Shown: positions 12,681 to 25,399 of the stretch, piece after piece
Numbering within the stretch: the first letter of the stretch is position 1
How the letters are laid out: every line of letters starts with the position of its first letter
Assembly: GCA_028023455.1 (NCBI GenBank)
Contig: JAQFVV010012975.1
Span: 62,001-126,000, forward strand
Source of the DNA: Epiperipatus broadwayi
Taxonomy: Eukaryota > Onychophora > Udeonychophora > Euonychophora > Peripatidae
Length of the DNA: 64,000 nucleotides
Direction of reading: 5' to 3'
Position numbers and translations under genes: made by a program
The notes under the pieces: generated by a model
Told to the model about the DNA's origin: nothing
Database searches by the model: none
What the model saw: only the letters and a program-made list of their open reading frames with translations

Positions 12681-13310
12681 AACCGGACCCCCATACAACC
12701 CCTTTATTACCTCGGATGTAACAATGTCCTGATGAGCATGTTGCAGGAAGGAACTATCAATTGGCATTCCCCAATGCAGATGTTAATCCCCCTACAACAA
12801 TATTTCTTCCTCATCAGAGGGTGTAGCACCATAGAGACTGGAAGCATCTAGACATTTCTGTGTTTGGTTTTCCAAACGGCATCAATAGAGTTCCATCTCA
12901 ATACAACCTGACTTACTTAGGACTAGTTATGCCAGAAATAGCTCAGGGGGCATAAAATTCTCATGAACAAGTGCACTGAATGATGAGTGATGCAATAACA
13001 AACAAAGAAAATAGAATTGAACAATTGGATAACTAAAATTGATTTTAATTAACAATAATTTTATTTAATATCAGGTTTAAATGAATGTCCATCAAACAAA
13101 GTATTTCATTGACAGTCCATTGTGTTCCTTCAGCCTACTTCCAATAACATTTTTATATGACTTAAAGAATGTAGTTTGTTGAGAATATAATAAAGTCCTT
13201 CTTTCAATTGTTCTTTACAGTTTACATCTTTAATCATTTAGTTAATCCACAGAGAGGAGTGTGCTATATTAGATAACAGAGATAATAATGAAGACAACTG
13301 GTAACATTTA

Positions 13311-13600
13311 ATTCAGAGTTCCACTTAATTCCACAAATATTTATTTACAGTCCATTGTGTATCATAGTATACATCCAGTAATAGGGCAATCTGAATTAAA
13401 GAATGCAAGTTCTTTAACAATTTACATTTTACACCTAATTCCGAGTTCCACTTAATTCACAAATAGTTTATTTACAGTCCATTGTGCATCTTCGTATATC
13501 TAATAATAGGGCAATATGAATTAAAGAATGCAAGTTCTTTAATAATTTATGTTTTATTTCTAATTCAGAGTTCCAGTTAACTTTAAGTTAGTTAAAGCAT
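13311..13600. repeat. Minisatellite, ~125-bp unit
   Basis: Units start at 13311, 13438 and 13562 with ATTC(A/C)GAGTTCCA and share TTTACAGTCCATTGTG and GAATTAAAGAATGCAAGTTC. The last unit is partial. A looser related piece begins near 13115. Confidence 0.85.
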
Positions 13601-14054
13601 AATACATATATTTTTATTCATGATTATCCAAATCCAGGTTTGAATCCATGCTATATGCACATCCTAGGTTAATTAGTTTGGTATTCTTATTTCTCAATTC
13701 GTATGTATATAACCTGTTTGAATTGGTTCACAATATAATATAAATCTACTAAATACATTCATTTTGTATGTATATTTTCATTTTAATATTTTCTAATTTT
13801 ATCTAAATTATAAATATGTTATTATAATTTAATTAATTATAGCATAAGGTTGTGGTTAAAACACCTGTAGAGGTCCCTACTATCACATTTTATATGCATA
13901 TTATTGAGGTTATAGCCTCAGTAAATATTACTTAATTATAGATATGTGTAATATTTATATACAATCAATATGCAGGTAATCATTTGTAATTTTCATTTAG
14001 TTATTCTTAATTCAAATGAATCTGCAGATGAGAAGTCAATCCTTATTAAAAATA

Positions 14055-14440
14055 CCTTTTGATTATAGATATCTTTAATATTTATACTTTATCATTAAAG
14101 AAACATATTTCACATAATTCATTTTACGATAGATGTTTGTTTTGTTTTTTATTTTTATAAACATGTATAGGTATTGAATAAAATACCTTTTGATTATTGA
14201 CATTTTAGACATCTAGCATTTACAATTTATTATTAATAAACATATTTTCACATAATTCATTTAGAGAAAGATGTTTGTTTGGGTTTTTATTTTTATAAAC
14301 ATGTATAAATATTGAATAAAATGCTTTTTGATTATAGATATTTTTAATATTTATCATTAATAAAACATATTCTCATATAATTCATTTTGAGAAAGATGTT
14401 TTCTTTGTTCCTTTATAAACACATATAAGTATTGTATATT
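14055..14440. repeat. Minisatellite, ~131-137-bp unit
   Basis: Three units begin near 14055, 14186 and 14323 with C(C/T)TTTTGATTAT. They share CATAATTCATTT, AGATGTTT and ATAAACATGTATA. A second, different tandem repeat inside the same (TA)n-bounded block. Confidence 0.85.
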
Positions 14441-15250
14441 CTTATAAAACTGTTACCTTCATTTTTTTTGCTAGTCTGTTCCATCAAAGAGGCATTTCAT
14501 TAACTCTGAATGGCAGTATTCACTATCATGATGATTACCCAGGCAAATCTCACTGAATCATGGCTTGATGAAGAGAGAAAGTTGTTAAGGGTTAGCCTTC
14601 CATCGTTGTGATATCCTTAATATGTTCCTTTTCCATTATTACTTGTGGCTATAATTATTGTATTCCTAGGTTCCTTAAAATCAGGTATCAATTTAATAGT
14701 CAAGCAACACTTGGATGAAACTTTTAATATTTTAACTCTTCACTTTTCCTACTTTAATTTTTTTTTAAATCTCTTTCAAAATCTATTCAAAGTCTCTTTT
14801 CTTTAAAAATCTAATCTAATCTGCCCTGAACTTCCAACTTGACTATTTATATTCTGATCTCCAGATTGATTATGCAGCTCAGCCCACTTATTTGTTGCAA
14901 CACTTTCATTTAAGCCCGAGTGCTCTTTTCTCTTCCCAATGATTGGATAATATTTTTCACAGGACAGATAATGAACTAGAATGATTAATTCATGTTTTCC
15001 AATTTATTAAGACTGCCTCAAGCTATTATCACACTTTATTCAAAAACATTGTTCCAAAAATTAAAAATGTAATCTTTTTAATAAATGCCAGCTTTTATTT
15101 ACATCCTAATTTAAAACTATAAAATCAATAATGATTTTCTTTTAACTATAAACTTTTTGCTTTATTTCTTTTTTAATTTGATCAAATCATGTTAGTCTTT
15201 TTTAACTGGGGGGGTCTTTTGAATACATACGTGGAAAAGTATATCTGTTT

Positions 15251-15252
<2 letters not shown>

Positions 15253-15305
<53 letters not shown>
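15253..15305. repeat. (TA)n array
   Basis: 53 bp of TA repeats next to the 3' end of the RTE remnant. Confidence 0.97.
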
Positions 15306-15307
<2 letters not shown>

Positions 15308-15399
15308 CGACAGCAAGTTAACGTGATTAAAACTTGTTTTTGTTTTTCATATATATATAAACCATCAACCATTATCAATCCACTGCAGGATAAAGGTCT

Positions 15400-16730
15400 G
15401 TCCAAGTTCAATCAATCTTCTCCGATCTTTAGCTTCTCTTCTCCACATCACCATGGACACTTTCTTATTTCATTGATCAATCTCACATGTAGTCTCTTTC
15501 TGGGTCTTTTGCAATCTCTTGGAATTCAATATTTTAATTTTTCTAATGAGGTCAGTAACACCTGTTTGTTTTCTTACCCATACATTATGTTTTCAATCTC
15601 TTCTCCTTAACTCCCAACATACATCTTTCCATACTTCTCTGATGGTCTGCATTGCTCATCTATTAAATGTCCAAGTCTCAGATCCATAAGTAAAAACTGG
15701 TAAAACACATTTGTTAAAAACCTTCATTTTCAAACACATAGGCATATTTCCTTTTAGTATCAAGTTATTTCTACCAAAATCACTCCAACCAAGTCTAATT
15801 CTATGATTAATTTCCTCCATTATGTTTCCATCTGTATTAATAATCTGACCAAGATATTTGTCACTGTTAACTTCTTCTAATTCATCATAATCAATCTTTA
15901 TTTTTATATTTTGAGCAAATCAATTAAACATTACTTTAGTCTTTTTAACATTTATCTTTTGTCCTACTTTCCGACTTTCATCTGATAACTCCTGCACAAT
16001 ACCCTCAACTCTGAAGCATTATTTGCAAAAACAAATACATCATCTGCAAAATCTAAATGACTTAAATAGCCTCCATTTACTTTAACTCATTTAGTTTCCC
16101 ATTTCTATCCACAAAATACTTCTTGCAGCACTGCTGTAAAAAAATTTGGAGATATGGAGTCACCTTATCTTACAATCTTCTCAATGTTAACTGCCCCAGT
16201 ATCATTATGTAATCTAATTGTTGTTGTTGTTGCATTTTTATAAATATGCTTTAAAAATATGACAATATCATGGATCCAATGCCTTAATCACTGATGAAAT
16301 GTTTACAGAATCAAATGCTTTTTCATAATCTACAAATCAAAAGTACAATGGTATTCCATATTCATTTGTCTTTTATATAACTTCTCTCAGTACCTGGATA
16401 TGATCTACTGTACTAAAACCACTTTTATATCCAGCTTGTTATCTTGGTTGATAGAAATCCAATATTCTCTGCAGATGAGTTGTAATGTATAAAACTGATA
16501 AAAGGTTGAAAGGTCTGTAATTTCTAATATCTTCTTTATTATCTTTTTTAAATATTCATATTATTACTGCAATTTTCCAATCATCTTATCTTTATCATGT
16601 AGACATTTGGTATATAACTTTGCTAAAAAAAATTTATATCTTCACCTGCTTCTTGTAATATATCAATTATATTTCCATCATTAATTGGAGCCTTTTCTTT
16701 CTTCATACATTTAATTGCATGTCTCACTTT
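15400..16730 (-). pseudogene. RTE reverse transcriptase remnant
   Basis: Motif B reads R-stop-GDSISPNFFTAVLQEVF (16172-16115); the stop replaces the Gln of RQGD. Motif C reads HLDFADDVFVFAN, with FADD at 16038-16049. Further on, KVFNKCVLPVLTYGSETWTF appears in shifted frames, followed by the terminal KRPRKR...RLIELGQTFILQW-like tail near 15400-15530. The catalytic Asp pair survives but several stops and frameshifts make it inactive. Confidence 0.75.
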
Positions 16731-16731
16731 T

Positions 16732-17226
16732 TTATTTTATAATTGTGGGAAATTCGGAAGATGTAATAGATGTAGGAGGTACTTGTTCTTTATTACTATA
16801 TAATTGTTGATAAAAGTCTTCTACCCATTTCATGATGTCATCTCTCTTTTTAGTAAAAAATCCATCTGTTTTTCTTATTGCAGATATAAATTTCCTACCA
16901 ACACCAAAATGTTGTTTTATATTATTGACACTTTTATTTTTTTCTACAGCTTTCCTTTCTAGTTTACAGTTATACTTTCTTATATCACTTTCAACTCTTT
17001 TCTGCACCATTTTACAAAATTTGAGATATTCAATCCTTTGTAATGCATCATTTTTGTATAGCTTCATATTCCTTCTTTTCTTCATAAATTCTCTAGTCCC
17101 AATAGAAATTTTATTGGTCAATTGCTTCTTTTTTCTACCAGCTATCTTTGTTGCAGTATTTAAAACTGTATAAGTTATTTTCATATTAATTTCATTCAAA
17201 TCTGAATCATTTTCAAAGTCAACCAA
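16732..17226 (-). pseudogene. RTE linker between endonuclease and RT
   Basis: A 164-codon open frame, rich in Lys and Arg, ending in FFTKKRDDIMKWVEDFYQQLYS. That phrase (KWxExFxxLY) is usual just before the RT in RTE and related LINEs. It is the best-preserved frame of this copy. It is bounded by frame breaks on both sides, so it is a fragment and not a gene. Confidence 0.7.
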
Positions 17227-17364
17227 TATTTGAAAACGATTTGTACGTTCTAATTTAAATTCATTAGAATGTTTCTGAAGATTATGTATATCAGCTGTAA
17301 ATATTGTTTTTCTTAATAATTGTTATCTCTCCAGTTTTGCATTAACACATATTTTACACCTTAC

Positions 17365-18058
17365 TGAACGATGGTCACGTCCTGTGTTAAATTTATTACG
17401 AACATTACAATATTAAAATATGTATTTTCTTTTAGTCAAAATATAATAGAATTCTGCTGTTGTTTCATTTGGATGCTTTCATGTCCATTTCCTTTTAACA
17501 TTTTTCTCAAAAAAAGAATTCATAATATAAAGTTTTTGTTTTTCTGCAAACTCCACAAGTCTATGTCCTCTCTCATTTGTATTATCATAACCAGAATTCC
17601 ATATAGAACTTTCGTCTTTTAATTGTTTACCAATTCTAGCATTAAAGTATCTGATAATAATTTTAAAATGCCACTTACTCTGATTAAAAGCCATTTGTAC
17701 ATCCATATAAAAATATACCACTACTTCATCACTATGAAAATTTGTTGGGGTATAAACCTGAATTATCTGCATTTAGTTTCTGCTATTAAATTGTATAAAT
17801 AATCTTCCACACTTTCCAATATACCATCAATATCCACAATGTTGTTCTTCCACTTTTTATTTACAATAAACTTACTCCATTTGCATTTCCAATATTTGTG
17901 CCTTTATAATAGAGTACATGTCCACTTTTTAAATCAATTGTCTCTTCATCTTTTCCTCTATTTTCACAAAGTTCAATAATGTCCCAATTAATATAAGACA
18001 CTTTTTCTAATCCTTGCAATCATTCTTCACTTGAAAGTGATCTGCAGTTGTAAGTACC
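17365..18058 (-). pseudogene. RTE endonuclease remnant
   Basis: It starts GTYNCRSLSSEE (18058 downward; a stop follows directly), then WDIIELCE with the catalytic-Glu region, SGHVLYYKG, IIQVYTPTNFHSDE and FNARIGK (DFNAKIG with Asp changed to Tyr: IIRYFNARIG), then NERGHRLVEFAEKQKLYIMNSFF, and finally TGRDHRSVR near 17367-17385, the terminal catalytic Asp-His. The longest open piece is 17479-17772. The family role is nicking target DNA to prime reverse transcription; this copy is dead. Confidence 0.75.
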
Positions 18059-18135
18059 TAAATAAAAAGTTGTCATCAAATGACAGCCTGTGTCCACAAT
18101 CAGGGAATTCTTAGCACCCACCACCTTCAGACACC

Positions 18136-18534
18136 AACTGCTGCCTTGGTTGGTGACTTTACAGTTTTCTGGGAATAAGGGCCATGACTTATTTTTGTCT
18201 GTCTTAGTTGTATATATGTATTGAAAAAATATTTATCATTTACACAAATATTTATTCTGCCTTATCAGGCAACTGAGAAGAATGACCATGGTGTTTCTTG
18301 ATCTTAATCCTAGAGGCAAAAAGCCAATAAACTCATCACGCTGGCTAATGCATGTTGGTGAGTAGCCTATCCATGATCATATACTATATTAATAATCATA
18401 TAGTAATAATAGCTGCAATGACATGAACATATGGAGTGGACATTAGGAAATCGCCCGCTCAGTTCCTTTATGGCCTCCAAGAGGAATCAGAATCAAAGGA
18501 TCTCCTTTCAGTTAATAGCAAACTTTTTCTGCAG

Positions 18535-18536
<2 letters not shown>
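18136..18536. other. RTE 5' flank or leader, no gene
   Basis: The minus strand upstream of the endonuclease holds a leader-like segment (CAGGCTGTCATTTGATGAC and beyond) that may be RTE 5' UTR to about 18.3 kb. No ORF is recognised. Confidence 0.35.

Positions 18537-18566
<30 letters not shown>
18537..18566. repeat. (TA)n array
   Basis: 30 bp of TA repeats. Confidence 0.95.
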
Positions 18567-18570
<4 letters not shown>

Positions 18571-18889
18571 GTTATTATTAAAGTTTATTTTATATATAAA
18601 AAATGCAAGTTCACCAAAAGTAATTATGCAAAATAAATAAAATCAGGAATAATATATATGGCAATTCAATTAAATTTTTATATCAAAAAGCTTTGGTACT
18701 ACATATTTGGTAAATTTAAACCAATATAAATATATAATACATTAAGAATTTATTCTCAAGAAAAAAAAAAAAAAACATCAGGAATTATGTCACATTATTA
18801 GAAACATAATATTTGGCAAACATTTTACTGGAAATATCAGTAATAAAGCATTTTATAAATTATCTATGTCTGCATGATTGTACTAATGT

Positions 18890-18948
18890 ACACTTAATAT
18901 ATATATATATATATATATATATAAGTGTATATTATTATGTTATGGATC

Positions 18949-18992
<44 letters not shown>

Positions 18993-19010
18993 GATCCATA
19001 ACATAATAAT
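18890..19010. repeat. Two (TA)n arrays, each bracketed by inverted repeats
   Basis: The first (TA)n (18897-18923) is bracketed by TACACTTA / TAAGTGTA. The second (18951-18990) is bracketed by a perfect 20-bp inverted repeat: 18931-18950 (ATTATTATGTTATGGATCCC) and 18991-19010. Real DNA of this form could extrude a cruciform; the same form can also arise in assembly. Confidence 0.95.
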
Positions 19011-20809
19011 CATTCATTCACAAACACAATCAGAACACAAATCCACACATACTTTACTTTACATCTGTATAATGAATTTTCAATAAAATAAATCTATCTC
19101 ATCCCAACCATTACATATAAATTCAATAACATGCAAAAACATTGGTTTATTATTTTCTGATTAAACCACAATATTTCTTTCATCTTGCATATTTACCATG
19201 GATAAAGGCATTTTTTATGGGGTACTCAATATTGGTTATCATTTTCAAATCCATATAAGATATAATATTGTAAGATAAAAATATTATCCTTAAAGGCATA
19301 ATTTAAGGAAACAACTGAACTCTTTCAATACATTTTATAAATTAAAACTACTTATAAAATTGCCACTAAATAATTCTAAAATATATATATATATATATTT
19401 TACCGGTCGAAAAACATCCACCACCTAAACTGCAAGTTGGATCCATACTCATTCGGTTCAGACTGAATTCAAACCCAACTCACCAGCTCAGATCAATGGA
19501 TGGTCTAAATCGACGACACAGTGCTATACACCAAGAAACTAGCTCAATGGTTGGTGAGGATTAGAGACCCCTGAACTGACATTAATATTAGATAATAAAC
19601 TGACTAAAGATAATTTTAAATCGAGTCATATGTATATGTTTGGGTTGCCAACACAGACAGTGAGCATTAACATTAAAATTATTATGAATAAAAAAACTTA
19701 AGAAACCAAGTGTATTTAGAAAAGATTTAATAATAATAGTTTGTCTTGTTTGAATTTTAAATAATGATTATATTAATCACCTCTAGCCTTTAATTCTTAT
19801 AATGCATGACTCATCTAAAAACGAGAAGATTTGACATCACTCTAAATCGGCTACTTTTTATCCCACGTGTACATATGATACGTCATTAGAAAGAAAATCA
19901 AAAGTTCTGTAAGATGGTGCCCTCTTCAGAGTTATTTTACAAGTAAAAAATCAATAAAAATGACCATATATGTCAAACAAAACCAAAGCACCGCCTCCTC
20001 ACCAACTTTTCTTGAATCTTATTGGCTGTCCCACTTCTGTCAGAAAGGGTAATGGCTGCCAAAAAGTAAAAAGTTATTATGAAAATGATAAACAAATGTT
20101 TACAACATTTTAAACAATATTTGAATTGAATTACAAATTATTATTGATAAAATAATACTAAAAATCAAATTATTTTAGAAAAATAGTTAAGATATTACCA
20201 AGAATTATTTATTTATTGCTACATATTGATCGTAACGTAAAGTGAAAAAGAAAAGATTGCGTCAACAATCTTTTTTGGTTGGTTGAATAGCGGTTATTTT
20301 TATTTCACCGCAATTGAATATTTTTTAAATTATAAATCAAATTTTATTTTTGAAAAGATTTTCGTTTGCTTTCGTAATCTGAAAATTTAGTAATATACAT
20401 TTTACAAACGAAACTAATGTATTTATATTATTAAAAGTGATCTATTTTAACAATAGATTTTGTTAAAGTTATGAGTTGGCCAATTACAAGTTTTGATTTT
20501 TAACTCATTCGGCCAATTATATAATCATCGTTCAAAAGGTTAACATGATTTATAATTATAATAAGAGTGGTGATGGAAATTGTTATTCTAATTTTATTAT
20601 GACAGAATGTGAGATTTATTTTCACATTCGCAAATCCATTCATGAAAAGTATGATATGTATTTTAGAGCATAACTTTAATCTTTATTAGGAAACTTATTT
20701 ACTTTGAGATAACTGAGAATTTGTTCAACTTTAATTGAAATCACTTCATCATGAATTACGAGCATCTGAATGGGCTTTACTGGAACAGCGAGATAATGGT
20801 GCTGATAAA
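19011..20809. other. No gene; one GC-richer patch
   Basis: A (TA)n at 19381-19399 is followed by a less AT-rich 170-bp patch (19401-19570) that looks like part of an unidentified repeat. Around 19820-20060 there are TGACATCAC, CGCCTCCTC and ATTGGCTG (reverse CCAAT), which resemble promoter elements, but no adjoining gene is seen. Confidence 0.3.
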
Positions 20810-21032
20810 TTATGAGCTGCAAAGTAAGCATGAAAGATAATTGCTGGTTGGTAGTTTAAGTATTATGGCAGCTTGTATTTCAGAAGTCTTACTGCCCTTT
20901 GAAGATGTGGAACATGGGGAAAAGCAGGCCGAGTCATAACGACGAACCTTTGGTGTTCCAAATATAACAGGAGTGGGGGAAGTGCTTTCTTCCTCTATAA
21001 TTAAAATATCAGAAATATCACCACCGACAAGC
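20810..21032 (-). CDS. Candidate terminal exon, unknown protein
   Basis: On the minus strand a good splice acceptor (TTTGTTTTGCAG) ends at 21033. It is followed by about 73 in-frame codons to a stop: LVGGDISDILIIEEE, TSPTPVIFGTPKVRRYDS, then a Ser-rich and Lys-containing tail. Composition and codon mix are more protein-like than the AT-rich surroundings. The GG-x-x-SDI and IFGTP pieces loosely recall Jupiter/HN1-type proteins, but this is too weak to name. It could instead be a transposon or pseudogene remnant. Confidence 0.3.
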
Positions 21033-21977
21033 CTGCAAAACAAATGATAGCCCTACACCAACAATGTTGAAGATGATGACTTGATAGTCACTGTTTGAAA
21101 AATAAAACCCAATTTATTATCGAATGCTCTACGTGATGACTTGATCAATTTAATTAAAGTCAAATGAGCTTTTAACTAAAACTATTTGAACGCATTTATA
21201 AAATTATATTAATTATGCCCCAAACATCATGCCCTTCCTGAATTTAAATAGTAACTGAAATTTGAATTAGAATATATTTGATTCCTTTATCGACCATTTT
21301 TGCAAAAATATTTTAAGATTATATATGAGTAAATACATATTTGTGAATACGAAAATAGCTGGGGCATAGATTAGAAATGGAGCTAATAATTTGTTATTAG
21401 CCAATTATAAAACTAGTAAACATTTAATAATTTCTTTCAATTCGATGATTAATAGAATGTATAAATTTAGTTTTAATGGGTGAGAATTAAGATTAGACTT
21501 AATATTATATATTTGTACAAAGCAAACAGAACAAAGGAGCTCATTGAGTCGAATGATTATTGGCATATAATTAAAAATAAACAACATTAATAAATCACAC
21601 AATAAATATATATAATAAATGAACCGCCTTAGTAAGGAAGGAAAGTTAAATTTAAAGACTAGAGATTGAGATAATTTCTCATTTAAAATAGCATAAATAA
21701 AAGGTGTTACACAGAGTATTACATTTATAAATGAGAAGAGCTTTTAAAGGGAGTGTAAAATAAAGTTCAGAAACTGTCCAGAAAGTTTAAGGTTCATTAT
21801 GGAAATATATTACACATTTCTTCCAAGCTGGTTCCTTAGTTTACACGTCCGAGTTGGTAAAATGTAAGCATGTATTCAGTCGATTACTTGAACAGTATTT
21901 TAATGGATTTTCATGATTTTAGCAGCATGATTGGTCTGGAAAGTATTTAGCAGCTTCATTGAAGATTTCAGAGGAAT

Positions 21978-22238
21978 TCAGGCACTGTTTCCAGATTCCT
22001 CGTATTTAGCCCCTGACCATGATAGGAACACTTTTTGAATGCATGATTTTGAAATGCACAGAATTTTGTCACATTTATGCAACAAAGATGGCTTCTCCCT
22101 CTCCAAACTTTTCAGAGCTATATATACTGTATGTGATGCCTTTGGGCTAGTGCTTCTTTCATTATCATTCTCACAAAATATACTAGTTGTTTTTAGATAC
22201 ATTCTTTCAATAAGGCTTTCAAACTCATTAGCTTGAAT
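21978..22238 (-). CDS. Candidate exon, unknown protein
   Basis: An 86-codon open stretch on the minus strand: NEFESLIERMYLKTTSIF, CENDNERSTSPKASHTVY, ALKSLEREKPSLLHKCDK and on to a stop. The composition is protein-like (charged residues, Ser, Cys) and unlike the Ile/Tyr/Phe/Lys-rich chance ORFs nearby. There is no clear domain. It lies 0.95 kb upstream of the candidate exon ending at 20810 on the same strand, so the two might belong to one gene or one old element. This is speculative. Confidence 0.22.
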   Translation of the reverse strand: MQANEFESLIERMYLKTTSIFCENDNERSTSPKASHTVYIALKSLEREKPSLLHKCDKILCISKSCIQKVFLSWSGAKYEESGNSA

Positions 22239-22523
22239 TCATTTTCTAATTAGAAAATGAATTCTTAAAACCAGAAAATTATTTTAATTAGGAAATACTT
22301 ACATTTTAAATACTTATTTTTTTTTCTAATTAATAAAACTTTAACCATTGTTTTGGAAAGGGAAAAATCTGAAAGCCTATCAAAAGAATGTAGCTTTTAA
22401 TCACTGAAAATTGTAACAAATTATTTAAAGTAAAATCAAAACATTCCCAATGCAATGAAACTTTCGAACAATTATATATATTTAAATAATTATAAATATA
22501 TATGCACAATCCACACATTTGTA

Positions 22524-22556
22524 ATATATATATATATATATATATATTATTCATGA

Positions 22557-22592
<36 letters not shown>

Positions 22593-22603
22593 TCATGAAT
22601 AAT
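22524..22603. repeat. (TA)n bracketed by a 15-bp inverted repeat
   Basis: The arms ATTATTCATGAATTT (22546-22560) and AAATTCATGAATAAT (22589-22603) flank a (TA)n core. A further (TA)n lies just to the left. Confidence 0.93.
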
Positions 22604-22699
22604 TTTATCATGAATGTATTAATAGCATTGATTAATTTAGACTCAAATGAATTAATTTTAATACACATTTTATAAAATAAGTTTTTTGTTATGGAAATT

Positions 22700-22855
22700 A
22701 GTGTGGATTGAACGTATACAGCCCCATTGCATCAGACATTTAAGGTTAGTATTAGGGTTTGAAGTGGGCTTATGGCTAGATGTCCTAGATGTCATGAAGC
22801 TAGGATCGAACTCAGAACCAACTGCTTCAATATATATATATATATATATATATAT
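22700..22855 (-). mobile_element. SINE-like fragment ending at (TA)n
   Basis: On the minus strand, GTTCTGAGTTCGATCCTAG (near 22802-22820) contains a Pol III B box (GAGTTCGATCC). The A-box side is missing because (TA)n (22830-22855) begins just upstream. It is probably the truncated body of a tRNA-derived SINE. Confidence 0.4.
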
Positions 22856-23147
22856 GAACGAAAAAATATATAAATATTTATCTTCTATATTGAAATGTTC
22901 TTCTCACTAAAATTTGTATCTTGTTTGAAAGAATATATAATGCTTATATACTTATATATTATCTATACTGAACTTAATGTAATTTGAATAATTTGAACTC
23001 AGAAATTCAAGCTCACCAAAACTATCCATTCTATCTTATCATCATCATATTTTCAATGATGTGAATGGCTGGAAAGTTGTAGGTTGAAGAAGATTAAAGA
23101 CTGTACATTAAAGTTTGAAGATTGCTATCTTAATATAATTGAGCACA

Positions 23148-23171
23148 TTATATATATATATATATATATAT
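23148..23171. repeat. (TA)n array
   Basis: 24 bp of TA repeats touching the LTR start TGTAACGAG. Confidence 0.93.
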
Positions 23172-25102
23172 TGTAACGAGCACAGATGTTCGTTACATTA
23201 TTTTTTTTATTTATTAAACATGAAAGTAAATTAAAAAGTTCGCATTTAAAAATTTTCTTTAAGAATTAAAATTGAAATTAAATATCATCTTAAACTCGTA
23301 TATGTTAAATCGCACAGATAATGAAAAATTATTAAAATAAAACTTTATTAAAGAAAAAGTATTTTTTTTTTAAAACTAAATTTTAAAAAGATTTGGAGAT
23401 AAAATTATATCTTTAAATTTATCTTTAAATATATTTTTGATTTGGAAAACAGGTTAATTAATCAGAAATGGAAATGATTGTTAATTAGTTAAATGTAAAC
23501 CAGCCTTGGGCATTTAAATGTAAAAACATCGGTCAGATAGGAAAACAATAGAAACTGTTAGCAAATAAGAAAAAATCCCTATGGAATCGGACCGCAGCGA
23601 AAGGACCATCACATCGGTGACGTAATGTAAATTCAATCCTTCACATTAATATAAAAAGAAAAAATTTGGAAGTGATTATTATTGATTTTTTACGATGTGA
23701 CAGATATGTGTTAGTGCGGAAATGAAGGAGAAGGGATTGAAAAAGACTCACGTTCAATCCTTTCAGTTGTTATGAAATGGAAAAATGAAACATCGCTTTT
23801 CTTATATTCAAAGAACCACAGGTTCATCGGGAAGTTTAATGCTGGATTGCAAATGGCAAGCAACTGTTAAAGATGAACATTTCTAAAACCGTAAGAACTT
23901 TATAAAATATAACGAACAATATTAATTTCAAAACACTAAGAACTTTAAATTTTAAACTTTCCTAGTAATTTAATTGTTACAAATAGAATCCTATCTGATC
24001 AAACTAAATTCTTTATTAATAGTGTTATTTGATGTATTTTTTTTCTTATTTATGTAAAATCATTTCCATTTATTTATTTTTTGTTCTTTAAGTTTTTATC
24101 ATGATTTTTTTGTTTTTCATTAAATTAATTATATAAATGTTAAACTTAAGTTGGGCATGAATGGCTGTATAGATTTGTAAAGTTATATTAGGGGAGGGTA
24201 ATCTTAGGTTATTTGTGTCGTTGTTAAATTGGGTCAATGGATTGGATATATTGATGTAGTTAGTAGATGTAGTCAGAGATTCGCTACTGGCAGAATTGCT
24301 TCATATGCTGCACTCTCCCGTTTTGCCTATGGAAGGAATTATAAGATGCAGAGCGCAGTTCCTTTCTATGGAGTTTTTTTTTATTGCTCTTCTTGTCTGA
24401 TAGATGTCATATTCCTATCTGATGAGAGTCGATGCCTTCTCTTAATCTTTTTGGTGTTGTCGTATTCCGTATTACATTGAATACATCGATATATCAGATG
24501 AATTGATGCCAGTTTGACTGTGAATTTTAGCCTAAGGTTAAATAGGGATAGAATATTTTATGTTCAAATGCAAATCTATGTAGTCTATTCATACTCGACC
24601 CTAAATAAAAATGCATTAAATTTAAGTTGTTTATAGACGCTTGCATGGATTGGTTATCGGTTAAGTATGTTTTGGCTTTACACATTTGATCAAAATATAT
24701 AGACATTCGATAAATAATGATACCTTATGGTGAGTATCTATAATGTATTTATTCGGATGTCTTTTAAGTCATTGGTGACAATGCAAGTATCTTATGGTGA
24801 ATACTATTGGGTTTCATAAATTTCCCTCTGCAATTGTCAGTATCAATAATTTTGTATTTTGATCGTTTATGTTTATTTTGAAATGTTTTTGACCGTTGAA
24901 ATATATGTAATCGATCTATAGCAACATATTATAACAAACTTTTATAATCCCATCTGTGTGAACTTAATTAAAATGTAAACTTATAATATAATAGAAATTA
25001 AAATGTAAATTAAAATCTAAGGTAAAGTTAAAAATAATGTTAAATGTTAAAATGTAAAACTAATACTAAAATAATTTTAAATCTTATATATATGTGCATA
25101 AC

Positions 25103-25143
<41 letters not shown>

Positions 25144-25397
25144 CATAAATAAATGTTTGTATGTTAATTACTGTCAGTGGCTTATTTTATTCCTCTTATA
25201 TATATATTCTTATATTATTTTTTAAATCTCTGCTATTCCACTAAGCTAGTGACTTGGGCTAACGACCGGATGCAAAAGAAAAAAAAATTTTTTTTTACTT
25301 ACGTATCTGCCTACTCTATAAATTTTTCTATGTTCCAATGCCTAGATGGCGCCCTGTAGTGCAGATTACATAAGTCTACCTTCTTTGGATCGTTACA
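23172..25397 (+). mobile_element. 2.2-kb LTR (5' LTR or solo with PBS stub)
   Basis: It starts TGTAACGA and ends TCGTTACA, a perfect 8-bp terminal inverted repeat. Another TCGTTACA lies at 23190-23197, making a small palindrome at the left end. Three bases after the end a tRNA primer-binding site begins, which fixes orientation and the right boundary. The internal part is missing: sequence goes into (TA)n 13 bases into the PBS. No gag or pol is seen. The length of 2,226 bp is large for an LTR. Confidence 0.65.
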
Positions 25398-25399
25398 AT

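Larger units (their letters stand above)
12678..15252. mobile_element. (TA)n-bounded block, possible solo LTR
   Basis: It starts TGTAACCGGACC just after (TA)n-T and ends GTTTCA just before (TA)n, the TG...CA limits of an LTR. The end (GAATACATAC...GTTTCA) loosely resembles the end of the 31-kb element's LTR (GAATACACAT...GGTTCA). It has no ORF with motifs and contains two minisatellites. The LTR reading is weak. Confidence 0.25.
15350..18135 (-). mobile_element. Decayed RTE-clade non-LTR retrotransposon
   Basis: The minus strand reads 5' leader, APE-type endonuclease, linker, RT and a C-terminal tail, ending near 15350 beside a (TA)n tract. The domain order, the motif wording (TYNCRSL, NERGHRLVEFA, DSISPNFF, FADD) and the basic C-terminal tail fit the RTE clade. 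Stops and frameshifts are present throughout. The 3' tail is shared with the fragment at 37.4-38.2 kb. Confidence 0.8.

Noticed and set aside
15417-15429. CTTCTCCGATCT, similar to an Illumina adapter
   Set aside because: It has CTCC in place of TTCC and fits the coding sequence of the RTE tail (AKDRRRL on the minus strand), so it is genuine.
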